From RUG14121 sp964533935 (GTDB taxonomy: Bacteria; Bacillota_I; Bacilli_A; RF39; UBA660), in assembly GCA_964533935.1 (NCBI GenBank), contig CAZHOG010000008.1:1-49963 (forward strand): 49,963 nt of DNA, in the 5' to 3' direction. The position numbers were made by a program, and so were the translations under genes. Under the pieces are notes generated by a model. It ran no database searches. It saw nothing but the letters and a program-made list of their open reading frames with translations, and was not told the origin of the DNA. The stretch's first letter is position 1. Each line of letters opens with the position of its first letter. This document shows, piece by piece, positions 9,265 through 18,198 of the stretch.

Positions 9265-10422
9265 ATGAATGAGATGGTGAAACTTCAAAAATTATTTTTT
9301 GAATATCTTAACAGTAATGATAAATCTAAATCATTTCATATTATTTTAAATTCTAATTGTGAAAACAGTTCAATGTTATATAAAATAAAAAAGATTATTG
9401 ATGAGTTAAGTTATGATTCTGCAAAATCATTCATTAATTCTGTATTTATAATATCTAAAAATACAATAAATTATTCATTGATTGAAAACATTCAAAGTCA
9501 ATTAAATAATAAAACTATGGTAAAAATGGATAAAATTAATTTAGCAAATATAGAAATAATAAATTTTGATAATTTCGTTAAAAAAAGAGAAAATACTGAA
9601 ATAAATATTAAAAATGAAAATAAATTAGTAAATTCAAAACTATATAAATATATATATAAATATGATTTAAAATCATCTTTATTTTCCAATTATATTTTTT
9701 CAAAACTATTGAATTTAGATTTTGCTAATTTGGAGTTAGGATATATTAATAATGAAAGTTATCTTTTATCTTCTAAAAACATTAATAATAATGTTAATAT
9801 CCAATGTGAAAAAGAAAATAGTTTAGTTACAACAATTGAAATAGAAAATTTCATTAAAAATATTGCAAGTGATAGTATTGAAAACACTGTTAAACATATA
9901 TTTTTTGATAGTATTGTAAATTCTTTCACTGATACTGGAAATTTAGGAATAAATGAAACTTTATTAACAAATAATGATTATTATATTTTAAACAGCATAA
10001 CAATTAAAAAAAGTATATTATTTGATTGTCTGTATAGAAATTTCTATGAATATATAAAAGAACAATCTGAAATGATTTCAGATAATTATGAAAGTATTTC
10101 AGACTTTATTAGTGATTTAAATGAAAAAAATATAATTGATTCAAGATATTCAGTTATATTAAATGAAAATATAACTAAAATATTTGAATATGAAAAGACT
10201 AAAAAAGCATTAGATTCAATAGCTGAAGAAACAGATGTAGATATATTTGATTCAAGACGATTAGATCAAAATAACAAATTAATTAATAATTTAAAAACTA
10301 TTTCTGAATCTTTAAATATGAATTGTCAAGTTTTAAAAAAAGGCTATACAAGAATTTCCACGTTAATAATTTCAGTGATTATCTTTGGCATTAGTATAGC
10401 AATAATAATTTTAAAGAGGTAG
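9265..10422 (+). CDS. Hypothetical tail-anchored protein
   Basis: A 385-residue protein of unknown function. It is Asn/Ser/Ile-rich and mostly helical, with no N-terminal signal. The only membrane segment is at the extreme C-terminus (about residues 364-383, STLIISVIIFGISIAIIIL, ending KR). The bulk should therefore sit in the cytoplasm, tethered to the membrane. The start is supported by AAGGAAGTG seven bases upstream. It has its own promoter and terminator and lies just before parA. A chromosome or envelope link is possible from position only. Compare the leftward tail-anchored gene at 34201. Confidence 0.7.
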   Translation: MNEMVKLQKLFFEYLNSNDKSKSFHIILNSNCENSSMLYKIKKIIDELSYDSAKSFINSVFIISKNTINYSLIENIQSQLNNKTMVKMDKINLANIEIINFDNFVKKRENTEINIKNENKLVNSKLYKYIYKYDLKSSLFSNYIFSKLLNLDFANLELGYINNESYLLSSKNINNNVNIQCEKENSLVTTIEIENFIKNIASDSIENTVKHIFFDSIVNSFTDTGNLGINETLLTNNDYYILNSITIKKSILFDCLYRNFYEYIKEQSEMISDNYESISDFISDLNEKNIIDSRYSVILNENITKIFEYEKTKKALDSIAEETDVDIFDSRRLDQNNKLINNLKTISESLNMNCQVLKKGYTRISTLIISVIIFGISIAIIILKR

Positions 10423-10442
10423 ATTTCTTTCTATCTTTTTTA
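10413..10442 (+). terminator. Rho-independent terminator
   Basis: AAAGAGGTAGA (10413-10423) pairs with TCTATCTTTTT with two G-U pairs; loop TTTCTT; the U-tract follows. It includes the stop codon. Confidence 0.65.
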
Positions 10443-10449
10443 AATAATA

Positions 10450-10478
10450 AAGACAAAATAATTAAGATATGATAAAAT
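10450..10478 (+). promoter_or_regulatory. Promoter of the parA-abgT operon
   Basis: AAGACA (10450-10455), 17 bp spacer, TAAAAT (10473-10478) with extended TG at 10470-10471. The ATG of parA is 40 bp downstream. Confidence 0.5.
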
Positions 10479-10517
10479 AATATAAGCGACAAATGAAAAT
10501 ATGAAAAAGGTGGTATT

Positions 10518-11303
10518 ATGGCAAAAGTAATTTCTTTAGTAAATCAAAAAGGTGGAGTTGGAAAGACTACATCTAGTATTAATTTAGCTGCGGCATTAGG
10601 CAAAGAAGGTAAAAAAACTCTACTAATAGATTTAGATCCTCAAGGTAATGCATCTACTGGACTAGGGTTAAGTACATCAGATTTTGCAAATGATATTTAT
10701 GATGTAATAACTGGTGAATGCCCTATTAAAAAGGCAATAATAAAAACAAAATTCACTAATTTATCTATTATTCCATCAACAATTAATCTGGCTGGTGTGG
10801 ATGTTGAATTTGTAAAAAAGATGTTAGAAGATTCATCTTTTAAACAAAATCATCAATTAAAAGAAAAATTAGAAGAAATTAAAGATAAATATGATTATAT
10901 AATTATTGATTGTCAACCATCTTTAGGAATTTCTACAATGAATGCTTTAGTTGCAAGTAATTCTGTAATTATTCCAGTTCAATGTGAATATTTTGCATTA
11001 GAGGGAATTACACAATTATTAAATTCAATTATATTAGTACAATCTAATATGAATCAAGATTTAAGAATAGAAGGAGTTCTTCTAACAATGCTTGATGGAA
11101 GAACAAATATTGGATTAGAAGTTATTGAAGAAGTTAGAAAATATTTTAAAAACAAAGTATTTAATACAATTATTCCAAGATTAGTTAGATTTGTAGAAGC
11201 TCCTTCTCATGGAAAACCTATTAATGATTATGATCCAACAAGTAAGGCAACACTAGCATATGCAAATTTAGCAAAGGAAGTGATTGAAAGAAATGGAAAC
11301 TAA
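10518..11303 (+). CDS. parA: Chromosome-partitioning ATPase ParA (Soj)
   Basis: A 261-residue ParA/Soj ATPase. The deviant Walker A KGGVGKTT is at residues 11-18, IDLDPQGNAS gives the A' motif, and YIIIDCQPSLG the Walker B region. It binds DNA nonspecifically as an ATP dimer, and ParB-parS complexes move along its gradient; it also affects DnaA in Bacillus. Start ATG follows AAAGGTGG. It ends 20 bases after the first possible start of parB, so the two are translationally coupled. The parA-parB-mscS-DUF951 order is that of an origin-proximal Firmicutes cluster. Confidence 0.96.
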   Translation: MAKVISLVNQKGGVGKTTSSINLAAALGKEGKKTLLIDLDPQGNASTGLGLSTSDFANDIYDVITGECPIKKAIIKTKFTNLSIIPSTINLAGVDVEFVKKMLEDSSFKQNHQLKEKLEEIKDKYDYIIIDCQPSLGISTMNALVASNSVIIPVQCEYFALEGITQLLNSIILVQSNMNQDLRIEGVLLTMLDGRTNIGLEVIEEVRKYFKNKVFNTIIPRLVRFVEAPSHGKPINDYDPTSKATLAYANLAKEVIERNGN

Positions 11304-12183
11304 TAATAAGAGAAAAGCATTAGGTAGAGGACTTGAACAATTATTTTCAAACGAAGTTATAAACTTTGAACAATTTGAAAATGATGTTGTAAAGAATACT
11401 AGTTCAGGGGATATTTTAGATATTGATTTAAATGAAATTAGAAGTAATCCATACCAACCTAGAAAATCTTTTAATGAAGAATCTTTAAAAGAATTGGCAG
11501 AATCTATTAAGGAACATGGAATTGTACAACCAATTATTGTTAAGAAAAGTATTAAAGGCTATGAGTTAATTGCTGGTGAAAGAAGAACAAAAGCTTCTAG
11601 ATTAGCTGGTTTAAAAACAATACCTGCTATTGTAAAAGAATTTGATGATAATCAAATGATGGAAATAGCATTAATTGAAAATATTCAAAGAGAAAACTTA
11701 AATCCAATAGATGAAGCATTGGCTTATGAAAATATTATTAAAATATCTAAAATGACTCAAGAAGAATTTGCAAAAAAATTTGGTAAAAGTCGTTCACATG
11801 TTACAAATATGTTAGGATTATTAAATTTGCCTTCAAAAACAAAGAAATTAATAGAAGATGGTAAAATTAGTATGGGACATGCAAGATGTTTAAGCAAATT
11901 AAGCGATGTTGAAGAAATTTATCTTTTATCTGATAGAATTGTTAATGAAGGTTTAAGTGTAAGGGATCTTGAAAAAATTATATCAGAAGAAAATATCCCA
12001 AAAACAAATAAAATTGTAAAAAAAGAGAATAATAGAACTTATTCTATATTTGAAACAATTATGAGAGATAAGATTGGTACTAAAGTAAAAATTAATAATA
12101 AAAAAATTGAAATACCTTTTGATTCTGAAAAAGACTTAGAAAGAATACTTGAAATATTGGACATCAAAATAGAGGGAGAATAA
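11293..12183 (+). CDS. parB: Chromosome-partitioning protein ParB (Spo0J)
   Basis: A 296-residue ParB that binds parS and spreads as a CTP-dependent clamp. It begins METNNKRKALGRGLEQLF, the ParA-contact N-terminus. The CTP-binding region is visible in NPYQPRKSF, GIVQPI and GERRTKASRLAGL. A helix-turn-helix follows (about 140-200, TQEEFAKKFGKSRSHVTN), then a C-terminal dimer region. I chose ATG 11293; TTG 11284 in the same frame is closer to AGGAAG but less likely. It overlaps parA by 11 bp and lies 1 bp from mscS. No parS palindrome resembling TGTTTCACGTGAAACA was noticed in the window. Confidence 0.95.
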   Translation: METNNKRKALGRGLEQLFSNEVINFEQFENDVVKNTSSGDILDIDLNEIRSNPYQPRKSFNEESLKELAESIKEHGIVQPIIVKKSIKGYELIAGERRTKASRLAGLKTIPAIVKEFDDNQMMEIALIENIQRENLNPIDEALAYENIIKISKMTQEEFAKKFGKSRSHVTNMLGLLNLPSKTKKLIEDGKISMGHARCLSKLSDVEEIYLLSDRIVNEGLSVRDLEKIISEENIPKTNKIVKKENNRTYSIFETIMRDKIGTKVKINNKKIEIPFDSEKDLERILEILDIKIEGE

Positions 12184-12184
12184 T

Positions 12185-13000
12185 ATGAATTTTCTTGAAA
12201 ACATTTGGACATTTTTTGCAAAAAAGGAAGTATACGGTTTAATATTAATTGTTTTTATATCATTAATTATTTATAATATTGGAAGACTTGTAATTTCTAA
12301 AGTAATTACTACAGGAAAAAACACTTATGATGCTAAGAAAAGGAAAACTGTAGTATCTATAATTGAAAGTGTTTATAAATATATTTTATTTGTAATAGTT
12401 ATTTTTTTAACATTAGAATTATATGGTATAGATGCAAAAAGTATATTAGCTGGTTTAGGAATTGCAGGAGCTGTTATTGGTCTTGCTTTACAAGATACAA
12501 TGAAAGATATAATCGGTGGAATTTCTATTATTATGGAAAATTATTTTGTTGTTGGAGATTTTATTACCATTAATGGTTTTACTGGCCAAGTAATAGAGTT
12601 TGGACTTAAAAGTTCTAAAATAAAAAATGTTAATGGAGAAGTATTAGTAATTTCAAATAGAAGTATAGATAAAATAGTAAATATTAGTCAAAAGAAAGCA
12701 AATTTAATTATTAATATTCCAACAGCATATGAAGAAAAGACAGCGAAAGTTGAAAAAGTTTTAAATGAAATAGTTGAAAAAATAAAAGAATATAAGTATG
12801 TTTTAAACGATTGTTCATATTTAGGAATATCTGAATTAGGTGCTTCTGAAGTGGTTTATACATTGAAAATAGAATGTAGTCAAGAACATCAATGGGAAGT
12901 AAAAAGACAAATATTAAAATTAGTTAAAGATACATATGAAAAGGAAAAAATAAAAATTCCTTATAATCAAATTGAGGTACACAATGGAGAAAATATATAA
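12185..13000 (+). CDS. mscS: Small-conductance mechanosensitive channel, MscS family
   Basis: A 271-residue channel opened by membrane tension on osmotic downshock. Three membrane helices are visible (about 15-36, 58-80, 87-110). The third is the pore helix with small-residue packing (ILAGLGIAGAVIGLALQD), followed by the beta domain GDFITINGFTGQV. The length matches minimal MscS proteins. RBS GAGGGAG overlaps the parB end. Its last 17 bases overlap the DUF951 gene. mscS-like genes commonly sit between parB and DUF951 in Firmicutes origin clusters. Confidence 0.93.
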   Translation: MNFLENIWTFFAKKEVYGLILIVFISLIIYNIGRLVISKVITTGKNTYDAKKRKTVVSIIESVYKYILFVIVIFLTLELYGIDAKSILAGLGIAGAVIGLALQDTMKDIIGGISIIMENYFVVGDFITINGFTGQVIEFGLKSSKIKNVNGEVLVISNRSIDKIVNISQKKANLIINIPTAYEEKTAKVEKVLNEIVEKIKEYKYVLNDCSYLGISELGASEVVYTLKIECSQEHQWEVKRQILKLVKDTYEKEKIKIPYNQIEVHNGENI

Positions 13001-13169
13001 ATTAAATGATACTGTTGTTATGAAAAAACCACATGCCTGTCAAACTAATCTTTGGAAAATAACAAGAGTAGGTGTTGATATAAAAATTAAATGTATCAAT
13101 TGTGGAAGAGAAATAATGATGGGGAGATTGGAATTTCAAAAAAAATTAAAAAAAGTGATTGGTGAATAA
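12984..13169 (+). CDS. DUF951 family protein (YyzM-like)
   Basis: A 61-residue protein matching DUF951: DTVVMKKPHACQTNLWKI, then TRVGVDIKIKCINCGRE. The Cys of HAC and the CxxC of CINCG suggest metal binding. The function is unknown; the family is conserved in Firmicutes beside ychF and parB. I chose ATG 12984 (GAGG nine bases upstream) over the in-frame TTG at 12972. It overlaps mscS and is one base from the transporter gene. Confidence 0.88.
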   Translation: MEKIYKLNDTVVMKKPHACQTNLWKITRVGVDIKIKCINCGREIMMGRLEFQKKLKKVIGE

Positions 13170-13170
13170 G

Positions 13171-14709
13171 ATGGAAATAAAAAAGATTAAAGAAAAAATG
13201 ACTTTACATCCTATAATGGCCCTAATGATTTTAATAGTAATATCCATTTGTTTAAGTGGACTTTTTACTTTATTAGGTATACAAGGAAATTATAATAAAG
13301 TTAATGTTAATACTTTGAAATATTCAAACGAATTGATCAGTGTTTCTAATTTATTTAGTTTAAGTGGGATTAAATATATTTTTTCTTCTACGGTTTCAAA
13401 CTTTGTATCATTTGTTCCTTTAAGTAGTTTGATAATAATTTTAATTGGATTAGGAGTAATGGAAAAAAGTGGATTTTTAAGAACTGTTTTTACATTATTA
13501 ACTAAAAATTCAAAAAAATACTCTGTTACTTTTGTACTTGTTTTTATTAGTGTAATTGCAAGTTTAATAGGTGATTTATCATATATTATAATTATTCCAA
13601 TAAGTGCATTATTATTTATATATGGTAGAAGAAATCCAGCAATAGGAATTATTTCATCATTTGCAGGATTAACTTGTGGATCTGGATTAAGTATTTTATT
13701 TACTAGTATAGATAGTTCATTATTAAATTATAGTTTACTTGGTGCTTGGACACTTGATAATAGTTATAATATAAGTACATTTTCATTTATAATTATAATG
13801 CTTGTTGCAGTGATATTAGTTACTACACTTATTACATTAATTACTGAAAGATATATTGCTAATAAAGTTGAAAGTTATAAATTTGAAGAAGATGAAGAAG
13901 AGTTTTCTATAGGCAAAAAAGAAAAAAAAGGACTTGCAATGGCAATAATTGCAGGTGGGGTTTATTTATTAATTTTTATTTATAATATAATTCCAAATTT
14001 GCCTTTATCAGGGAATCTAATAGATAAAACCCAAACTTTATATATCGATAAGTTATTTAGTTATGATTCATTTTTTAGTAATGGGTTTGTATTTATAGTA
14101 ACTTTGTTATTTATTATATTAGGATTATTCTATGGAATAGGTGCTAAAACTATAAAAAATAATAAAGATTTATGCGATGATTTAGGCCATTCTCTTGATG
14201 GTGTTGGTAAAATATTAGTTTTATTATTCTTTGCTTCAACATTTATTAGTATTTTCAAATATACTAACATTGGATCAATTATTGTTGCATTTTTAGCAAA
14301 TATATTAAATAGTGTGTCATTCTCAGGAATTCCTTTAATTATACTTTTATTTATTATTTCTGCATTAGCAACAATATTCTTACCTTCATCAATTGCTAAA
14401 TGGGCTATAATTTCTGGTGTAGCTATTCCTCTTTGTATGAATAGTGGTATAAGTACAGAATTTGCACAAGTTATTTTTAGATTTGGTGAAAGCACAACGA
14501 TGGGACTTACTCCAGTATTTGCATATTTTGTTATTTATTTAGCTTATTTAGAAAAATATAATCAAACAAACAAACCTATTAATCTATTTAAATCAATAAA
14601 ATATCAAGTTCCTTATAGTGCAATGACATTTATTGTATTACTAGTAATATTAGTAATTTGGTTTATAGTTGGATTACCAATAGGTATTAATGGAGTATCT
14701 GTTTTATAA
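13171..14709 (+). CDS. AbgT-family transporter
   Basis: A 512-residue polytopic membrane protein with about a dozen hydrophobic helices. The AbgT signature is FLPSSIAKWAIISGVAIP in the C-terminal half, and TTMGLTPVFAYF follows. Relatives take up p-aminobenzoyl-glutamate (E. coli AbgT) or export sulfonamides (MtrF/YdaH), driven by a cation gradient. The substrate cannot be told from sequence. ATG 13171 follows GGTGA; a TTG at 13159 would overlap the DUF951 gene. It is the last gene of the parA operon, closed by a terminator. A transporter here is not part of the usual origin cluster. Confidence 0.88.
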   Translation: MEIKKIKEKMTLHPIMALMILIVISICLSGLFTLLGIQGNYNKVNVNTLKYSNELISVSNLFSLSGIKYIFSSTVSNFVSFVPLSSLIIILIGLGVMEKSGFLRTVFTLLTKNSKKYSVTFVLVFISVIASLIGDLSYIIIIPISALLFIYGRRNPAIGIISSFAGLTCGSGLSILFTSIDSSLLNYSLLGAWTLDNSYNISTFSFIIIMLVAVILVTTLITLITERYIANKVESYKFEEDEEEFSIGKKEKKGLAMAIIAGGVYLLIFIYNIIPNLPLSGNLIDKTQTLYIDKLFSYDSFFSNGFVFIVTLLFIILGLFYGIGAKTIKNNKDLCDDLGHSLDGVGKILVLLFFASTFISIFKYTNIGSIIVAFLANILNSVSFSGIPLIILLFIISALATIFLPSSIAKWAIISGVAIPLCMNSGISTEFAQVIFRFGESTTMGLTPVFAYFVIYLAYLEKYNQTNKPINLFKSIKYQVPYSAMTFIVLLVILVIWFIVGLPIGINGVSVL

Positions 14710-14736
14710 AATTACTTCTTTGAAGTAATTTTTTTA
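14710..14736 (+). terminator. Rho-independent terminator after the AbgT gene
   Basis: AATTACTTC (14710-14718), loop TTT, GAAGTAATT (14722-14730), then U-tract. Confidence 0.9.
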
Positions 14737-14787
14737 TTGCTTTTTTTTAGTTTACAAAATATAATACTCATAATTGGTGGGGGAATT

Positions 14788-15588
14788 ATGGAAAAAAACG
14801 CAATTATATCAAAATTTTTAAAAAATAATTATAATTATATAAGTGAAGATTTATTTGAAATATTAGAAAATTTAAAAGAAACAAATATGGAAGAATTAAT
14901 CAAATCTTTTAAAAATCATGATGATGATTCAATATATTTTGAACAGTTTATTTATAAATGTTATGAAGTTAAAATAATGCTTGATAGAATGATGAATAAA
15001 AATTTTAAAGATAAATATGTAATTATTGAAAATACACATTCAAAAAAAGATGTGGAATTACTTAGTGAAGCATTCAACTTTTATACTAGTTTTTCCTTAA
15101 TAGCTGATTATTGTAATAATATAGGAATTGATTCTTATTCAAAAACATTTTCAGACTATTTCATTGCATCATATGAATCATTAGATAAACTTTTAAACAC
15201 AATATTATTGTATATGGATTTTTATCCAACTGCTTTTTATAATAATAAAATTAAAGAGTTGGTAAATTCTATTAATAAGTATAAAGCAAAAGAAAATAAG
15301 AAAAATGAAAAATATTTTCTTAATAATCTTAAATATGCTTATTCTGTTGGAGAGTTTCAATTGTTACTAGAATGTATAGTAGATTTTTATGTTGTTTCTG
15401 CTGATACTGATAGAATTATTGATGAAAAGTATCAATTGTTTATTGTTGAAATTATGGAAGAAGTAGAAAAAAGCTATTTGCCAGAAGATAAAAAATTAAA
15501 AATTGAGAATATGTATCAAGAATATTGCAATAATATGTTTAAATCAGAGGAAGTCTACCAAAGATTACTAGGAAATAATATCATTTAA
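14788..15588 (+). CDS. Hypothetical helical protein
   Basis: A 266-residue cytoplasmic protein of unknown function, starting at ATG 14788 behind GGTGGGGGA. The upstream TTG at 14737 is in the terminator U-tract and is rejected. It is helical and rich in Lys, Asn and Tyr, with no membrane segment or recognisable motif. ychF follows with its own extended -10 promoter overlapping this gene's end. I see no basis for a function. Confidence 0.7.
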   Translation: MEKNAIISKFLKNNYNYISEDLFEILENLKETNMEELIKSFKNHDDDSIYFEQFIYKCYEVKIMLDRMMNKNFKDKYVIIENTHSKKDVELLSEAFNFYTSFSLIADYCNNIGIDSYSKTFSDYFIASYESLDKLLNTILLYMDFYPTAFYNNKIKELVNSINKYKAKENKKNEKYFLNNLKYAYSVGEFQLLLECIVDFYVVSADTDRIIDEKYQLFIVEIMEEVEKSYLPEDKKLKIENMYQEYCNNMFKSEEVYQRLLGNNII

Positions 15589-15597
15589 TGATATAAT
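15589..15597 (+). promoter_or_regulatory. Extended -10 promoter of ychF
   Basis: TGaTATAAT begins right after the preceding stop codon, 26 bp before the ychF ATG. Confidence 0.5.
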
Positions 15598-15622
15598 ATC
15601 TTTGTTTGTTAGGAGTGATAAT

Positions 15623-16723
15623 ATGTCATTAAAAGCAGGAATTGTTGGTTTACCAAATGTTGGAAAATCAACTATGTTTAATGCGATTACTAAAAAGAAT
15701 ATATTAGCTGCAAATTACCCATTTGCTACTATTGAGCCAAATGTTGGTGTTGTTACTGTACCTGATTCTAGATTAACATTTTTATGTGATTTATATATGC
15801 CTAAAAGTACTGTTCCAACTACTTTTGAATTTACAGATATAGCTGGTCTTGTTAAAGGTGCTTCAAAAGGTGAAGGATTAGGTAATAAATTTTTATCTCA
15901 TATAAGAGAAGTCGATGCAATAGTTGAGGTTGTAAGATGTTTTGATGATGAAAACATTATTCATGTTGAAGGACAAACGGATCCTATTAGAGATATGGAC
16001 ATTATAAATGTTGAGTTGATTTTAGCAGATTTAGAAATTATTGAAAATCGTATAGCAAAAATTCAAAAAAAAGCAGAAACTACAAAAGATAAAGAAGCAT
16101 TATTAGAATTAGGTATTTTAAATAAATGCCATGAATGTTTAATGAGTAATAAAGCAATAAGACAACTTGGACTTTCTGAAGAAGAAATTCAAATTATTAG
16201 AGCATTTAATTTTATAACATTAAAACCTATTATTTATGTTGCTAATGTTAAAGAAGATGATGTGGTAATTGGAGAAAATCAATATACTAAAAAGGTTAAA
16301 GAGTACGCGGATGCAGAAAATGCTGGTGTAATAGTTATGTGTGCAAAAATGGAAAGTGAATTAGCAGAATTAGAAGAATCTGATAAAAAACTATTCCTTG
16401 AAGAATTAGGTATCCAAAGTAGTGGCTTAGATAAATTAATATTTGCAACATATAATCTTTTAGGATTACAAACATTCTTTACATCTGGTCCTGATGAATG
16501 TCGTGCTTGGACATTTAAAAAAGGAATGTGTGCAAAAGAATGTGCTGGTTTAATTCATAGTGATATTGAAAGAGGATTTATTAAAGCAGAAGTTACTTCT
16601 TTTACAGATTTAGAAACATATAAAGATGAAAAGAAAGTACAAGAAGCTGGTAAATTAAGAATTGAAGGCAAAGATTATTTAATGCAAGATGGAGATATCT
16701 GTTATTTTAGATTTAATGTTTAA
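15623..16723 (+). CDS. ychF: Ribosome-binding ATPase YchF (Obg family)
   Basis: A 366-residue P-loop NTPase. G1 GLPNVGKS is at residues 9-16, followed by TIEPNVGVV and DIAGLVKGASKGEGLGN (G3). The C-terminal TGS-like domain has FFTSGPDECRAWTF and ends LMQDGDICYFRFNV. YchF prefers ATP, binds ribosomes and is linked to stress responses. ATG 15623 is preceded by AGGAGTG; the length is typical. Followed by a terminator. Confidence 0.97.
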   Translation: MSLKAGIVGLPNVGKSTMFNAITKKNILAANYPFATIEPNVGVVTVPDSRLTFLCDLYMPKSTVPTTFEFTDIAGLVKGASKGEGLGNKFLSHIREVDAIVEVVRCFDDENIIHVEGQTDPIRDMDIINVELILADLEIIENRIAKIQKKAETTKDKEALLELGILNKCHECLMSNKAIRQLGLSEEEIQIIRAFNFITLKPIIYVANVKEDDVVIGENQYTKKVKEYADAENAGVIVMCAKMESELAELEESDKKLFLEELGIQSSGLDKLIFATYNLLGLQTFFTSGPDECRAWTFKKGMCAKECAGLIHSDIERGFIKAEVTSFTDLETYKDEKKVQEAGKLRIEGKDYLMQDGDICYFRFNV

Positions 16724-16744
16724 GACTTTTTAAAAGTCTTTTTT
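16722..16744 (+). terminator. Rho-independent terminator after ychF
   Basis: AAGACTTT (16722-16729), loop TTA, AAAGTCTT (16733-16740), then T. Confidence 0.85.
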
Positions 16745-16753
16745 AATAAAATA

Positions 16754-16762
16754 TGATAGAAT
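16754..16762 (+). promoter_or_regulatory. Extended -10 promoter of the gltX-cysS operon
   Basis: TGaTAGAAT, 20 bp before the gltX ATG. Confidence 0.4.
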
Positions 16763-16781
16763 GTTATTGAAGGTGAAAAAT

Positions 16782-18194
16782 ATGACACGTACAAGATTTG
16801 CTCCGAGTCCATATGGATATATGAATATTGGAAATTTAAGAAGTGCTTTATATTCCTATTTAATAGCAATGCATGATAAAGGAACTTTTATTTTAAGAAT
16901 AGAAGATACTGATCAAAAAAAATATTCTCTAGAATCTGAAAATTTTATATATTTTCTTTTAAATAAATTTGGGTTAAATTATACTGAAGGGCCTAAAGTT
17001 GGTGGAGAGTTTGGACCATATATTCAAAGTGAGAGATTAAATATATATAAAAAGTATGTAAATTATCTTTTAGAAAATGATTATGCATATCCATGTTTTT
17101 GCTCAGAAAATGAATTAGAACAAGATAGATTAGATGCAAAAATTAAAAATATTCATTATATGTATGATGGTAAATGTCGTAATTTATCCAAAGAAGATAT
17201 TAAAAAAAATATGGAATTAAAAAAGCCATATACAATTAGACAAAAAATAAATAAAGAAGGAACTACATCTTTTCATGATGAAATTTATGGTGATATTACT
17301 ATTTTTAATAATACTTTGGAAGATCAAATTCTATTAAAAAGTGATGGCATGCCTACTTTTAATTTAAGTAATGTAGTAGATGATAGTTTAATGAATATTA
17401 CACATGTAACACGTGGTAATGAATATTTATCAAGTACGCCAAAATATTTACAATTATATGATGCATTTAATTTTGATACACCAAAATTCGTTCATTTACC
17501 ACATATTATTAATAGTGATGGAACTAATTTAAATAAAAATACAAATAATTCAGATGTAATGACATTATTAAATGAGGGATTTTTACCAAAAGCAATTATC
17601 AACTATATTGCATTACTAGGATGGTGTCCAAAAAATAATAAAGAATTTTTTACATTGGAAGAATTAATTAAAGAATTTGATATAAAAGATATTAATAAAT
17701 CACCTAGTAAATTTGATTTTGAAAAATTAAAATGGTTTAACTTACATTATTTGAAAGAAAAAAATGATGAAGAATATATTAATTATATTTTGCCATACGC
17801 AAATATTAAATGCACAAATGAAAATGAAACTAAATTATTAAAAGATATTTGCTTATTATATAAAGATCATATTTCATATGGTAAAGAAATTATAAATTAT
17901 TTAAATATTTATTATAAAGATTACGTTAATTATGATAATGAAAGCGCAATATATTTGAAAAAAAATAGCAATTCAAAAGATATTGTAATTAAATTTATTA
18001 CCATGGTTAATACATGTAATGAATGGTCAGAAGTAAATATTAATAATATTTTAAATAGTATTAAAAATGAATATAATGATATTAATTATTTGATGCCAAT
18101 TAGAATAGCAGTTACAGGTACAACTAAGGGACCTGACATTCATAAAATATTATATTTAATTGGTAAAGATAAAATTACAAAAAGATTGGGATGA
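16782..18194 (+). CDS. gltX: Glutamyl-tRNA synthetase homologue with degenerate active-site motifs
   Basis: A 470-residue class I GluRS homologue, alignable from the N-terminal FAPSP to the C-terminal anticodon domain (RIAVTGTTKGPDIHKIL, near the end). Catalytic motifs are altered. HIGH, normally starting at His15 in GluRS numbering, reads N15-I-G-N. KLSKR reads N249-L-N-K-N253, keeping only the second Lys. The glutamate-pocket Tyr is Phe193 (PTFNLS), and RGEDHLS reads RGNEYLS. Retained are Ser9, IEDTD and the Arg of TRGN. It may be a weak, altered or inactive synthetase, or a GluRS paralogue with another role. No frameshift or stop is present, so the ORF is maintained. RBS AAGGTG. It lies 4 bp upstream of cysS, the usual Firmicutes partner. 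Confidence 0.85.
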   Translation: MTRTRFAPSPYGYMNIGNLRSALYSYLIAMHDKGTFILRIEDTDQKKYSLESENFIYFLLNKFGLNYTEGPKVGGEFGPYIQSERLNIYKKYVNYLLENDYAYPCFCSENELEQDRLDAKIKNIHYMYDGKCRNLSKEDIKKNMELKKPYTIRQKINKEGTTSFHDEIYGDITIFNNTLEDQILLKSDGMPTFNLSNVVDDSLMNITHVTRGNEYLSSTPKYLQLYDAFNFDTPKFVHLPHIINSDGTNLNKNTNNSDVMTLLNEGFLPKAIINYIALLGWCPKNNKEFFTLEELIKEFDIKDINKSPSKFDFEKLKWFNLHYLKEKNDEEYINYILPYANIKCTNENETKLLKDICLLYKDHISYGKEIINYLNIYYKDYVNYDNESAIYLKKNSNSKDIVIKFITMVNTCNEWSEVNINNILNSIKNEYNDINYLMPIRIAVTGTTKGPDIHKILYLIGKDKITKRLG

Positions 18195-18198
18195 TAAA

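Noticed and set aside
10400..12200. parS site near parB
   Set aside because: No sequence close to the TGTTTCACGTGAAACA consensus was seen.
14130..14495. 121-codon leftward ORF inside the AbgT gene
   Set aside because: Lies opposite conserved membrane helices of the transporter and has no initiation signal.
14737..14787. Longer start (TTG 14737) for the unknown gene at 14788
   Set aside because: It begins in the terminator U-tract and lacks a ribosome site; ATG 14788 has GGTGGGGGA.
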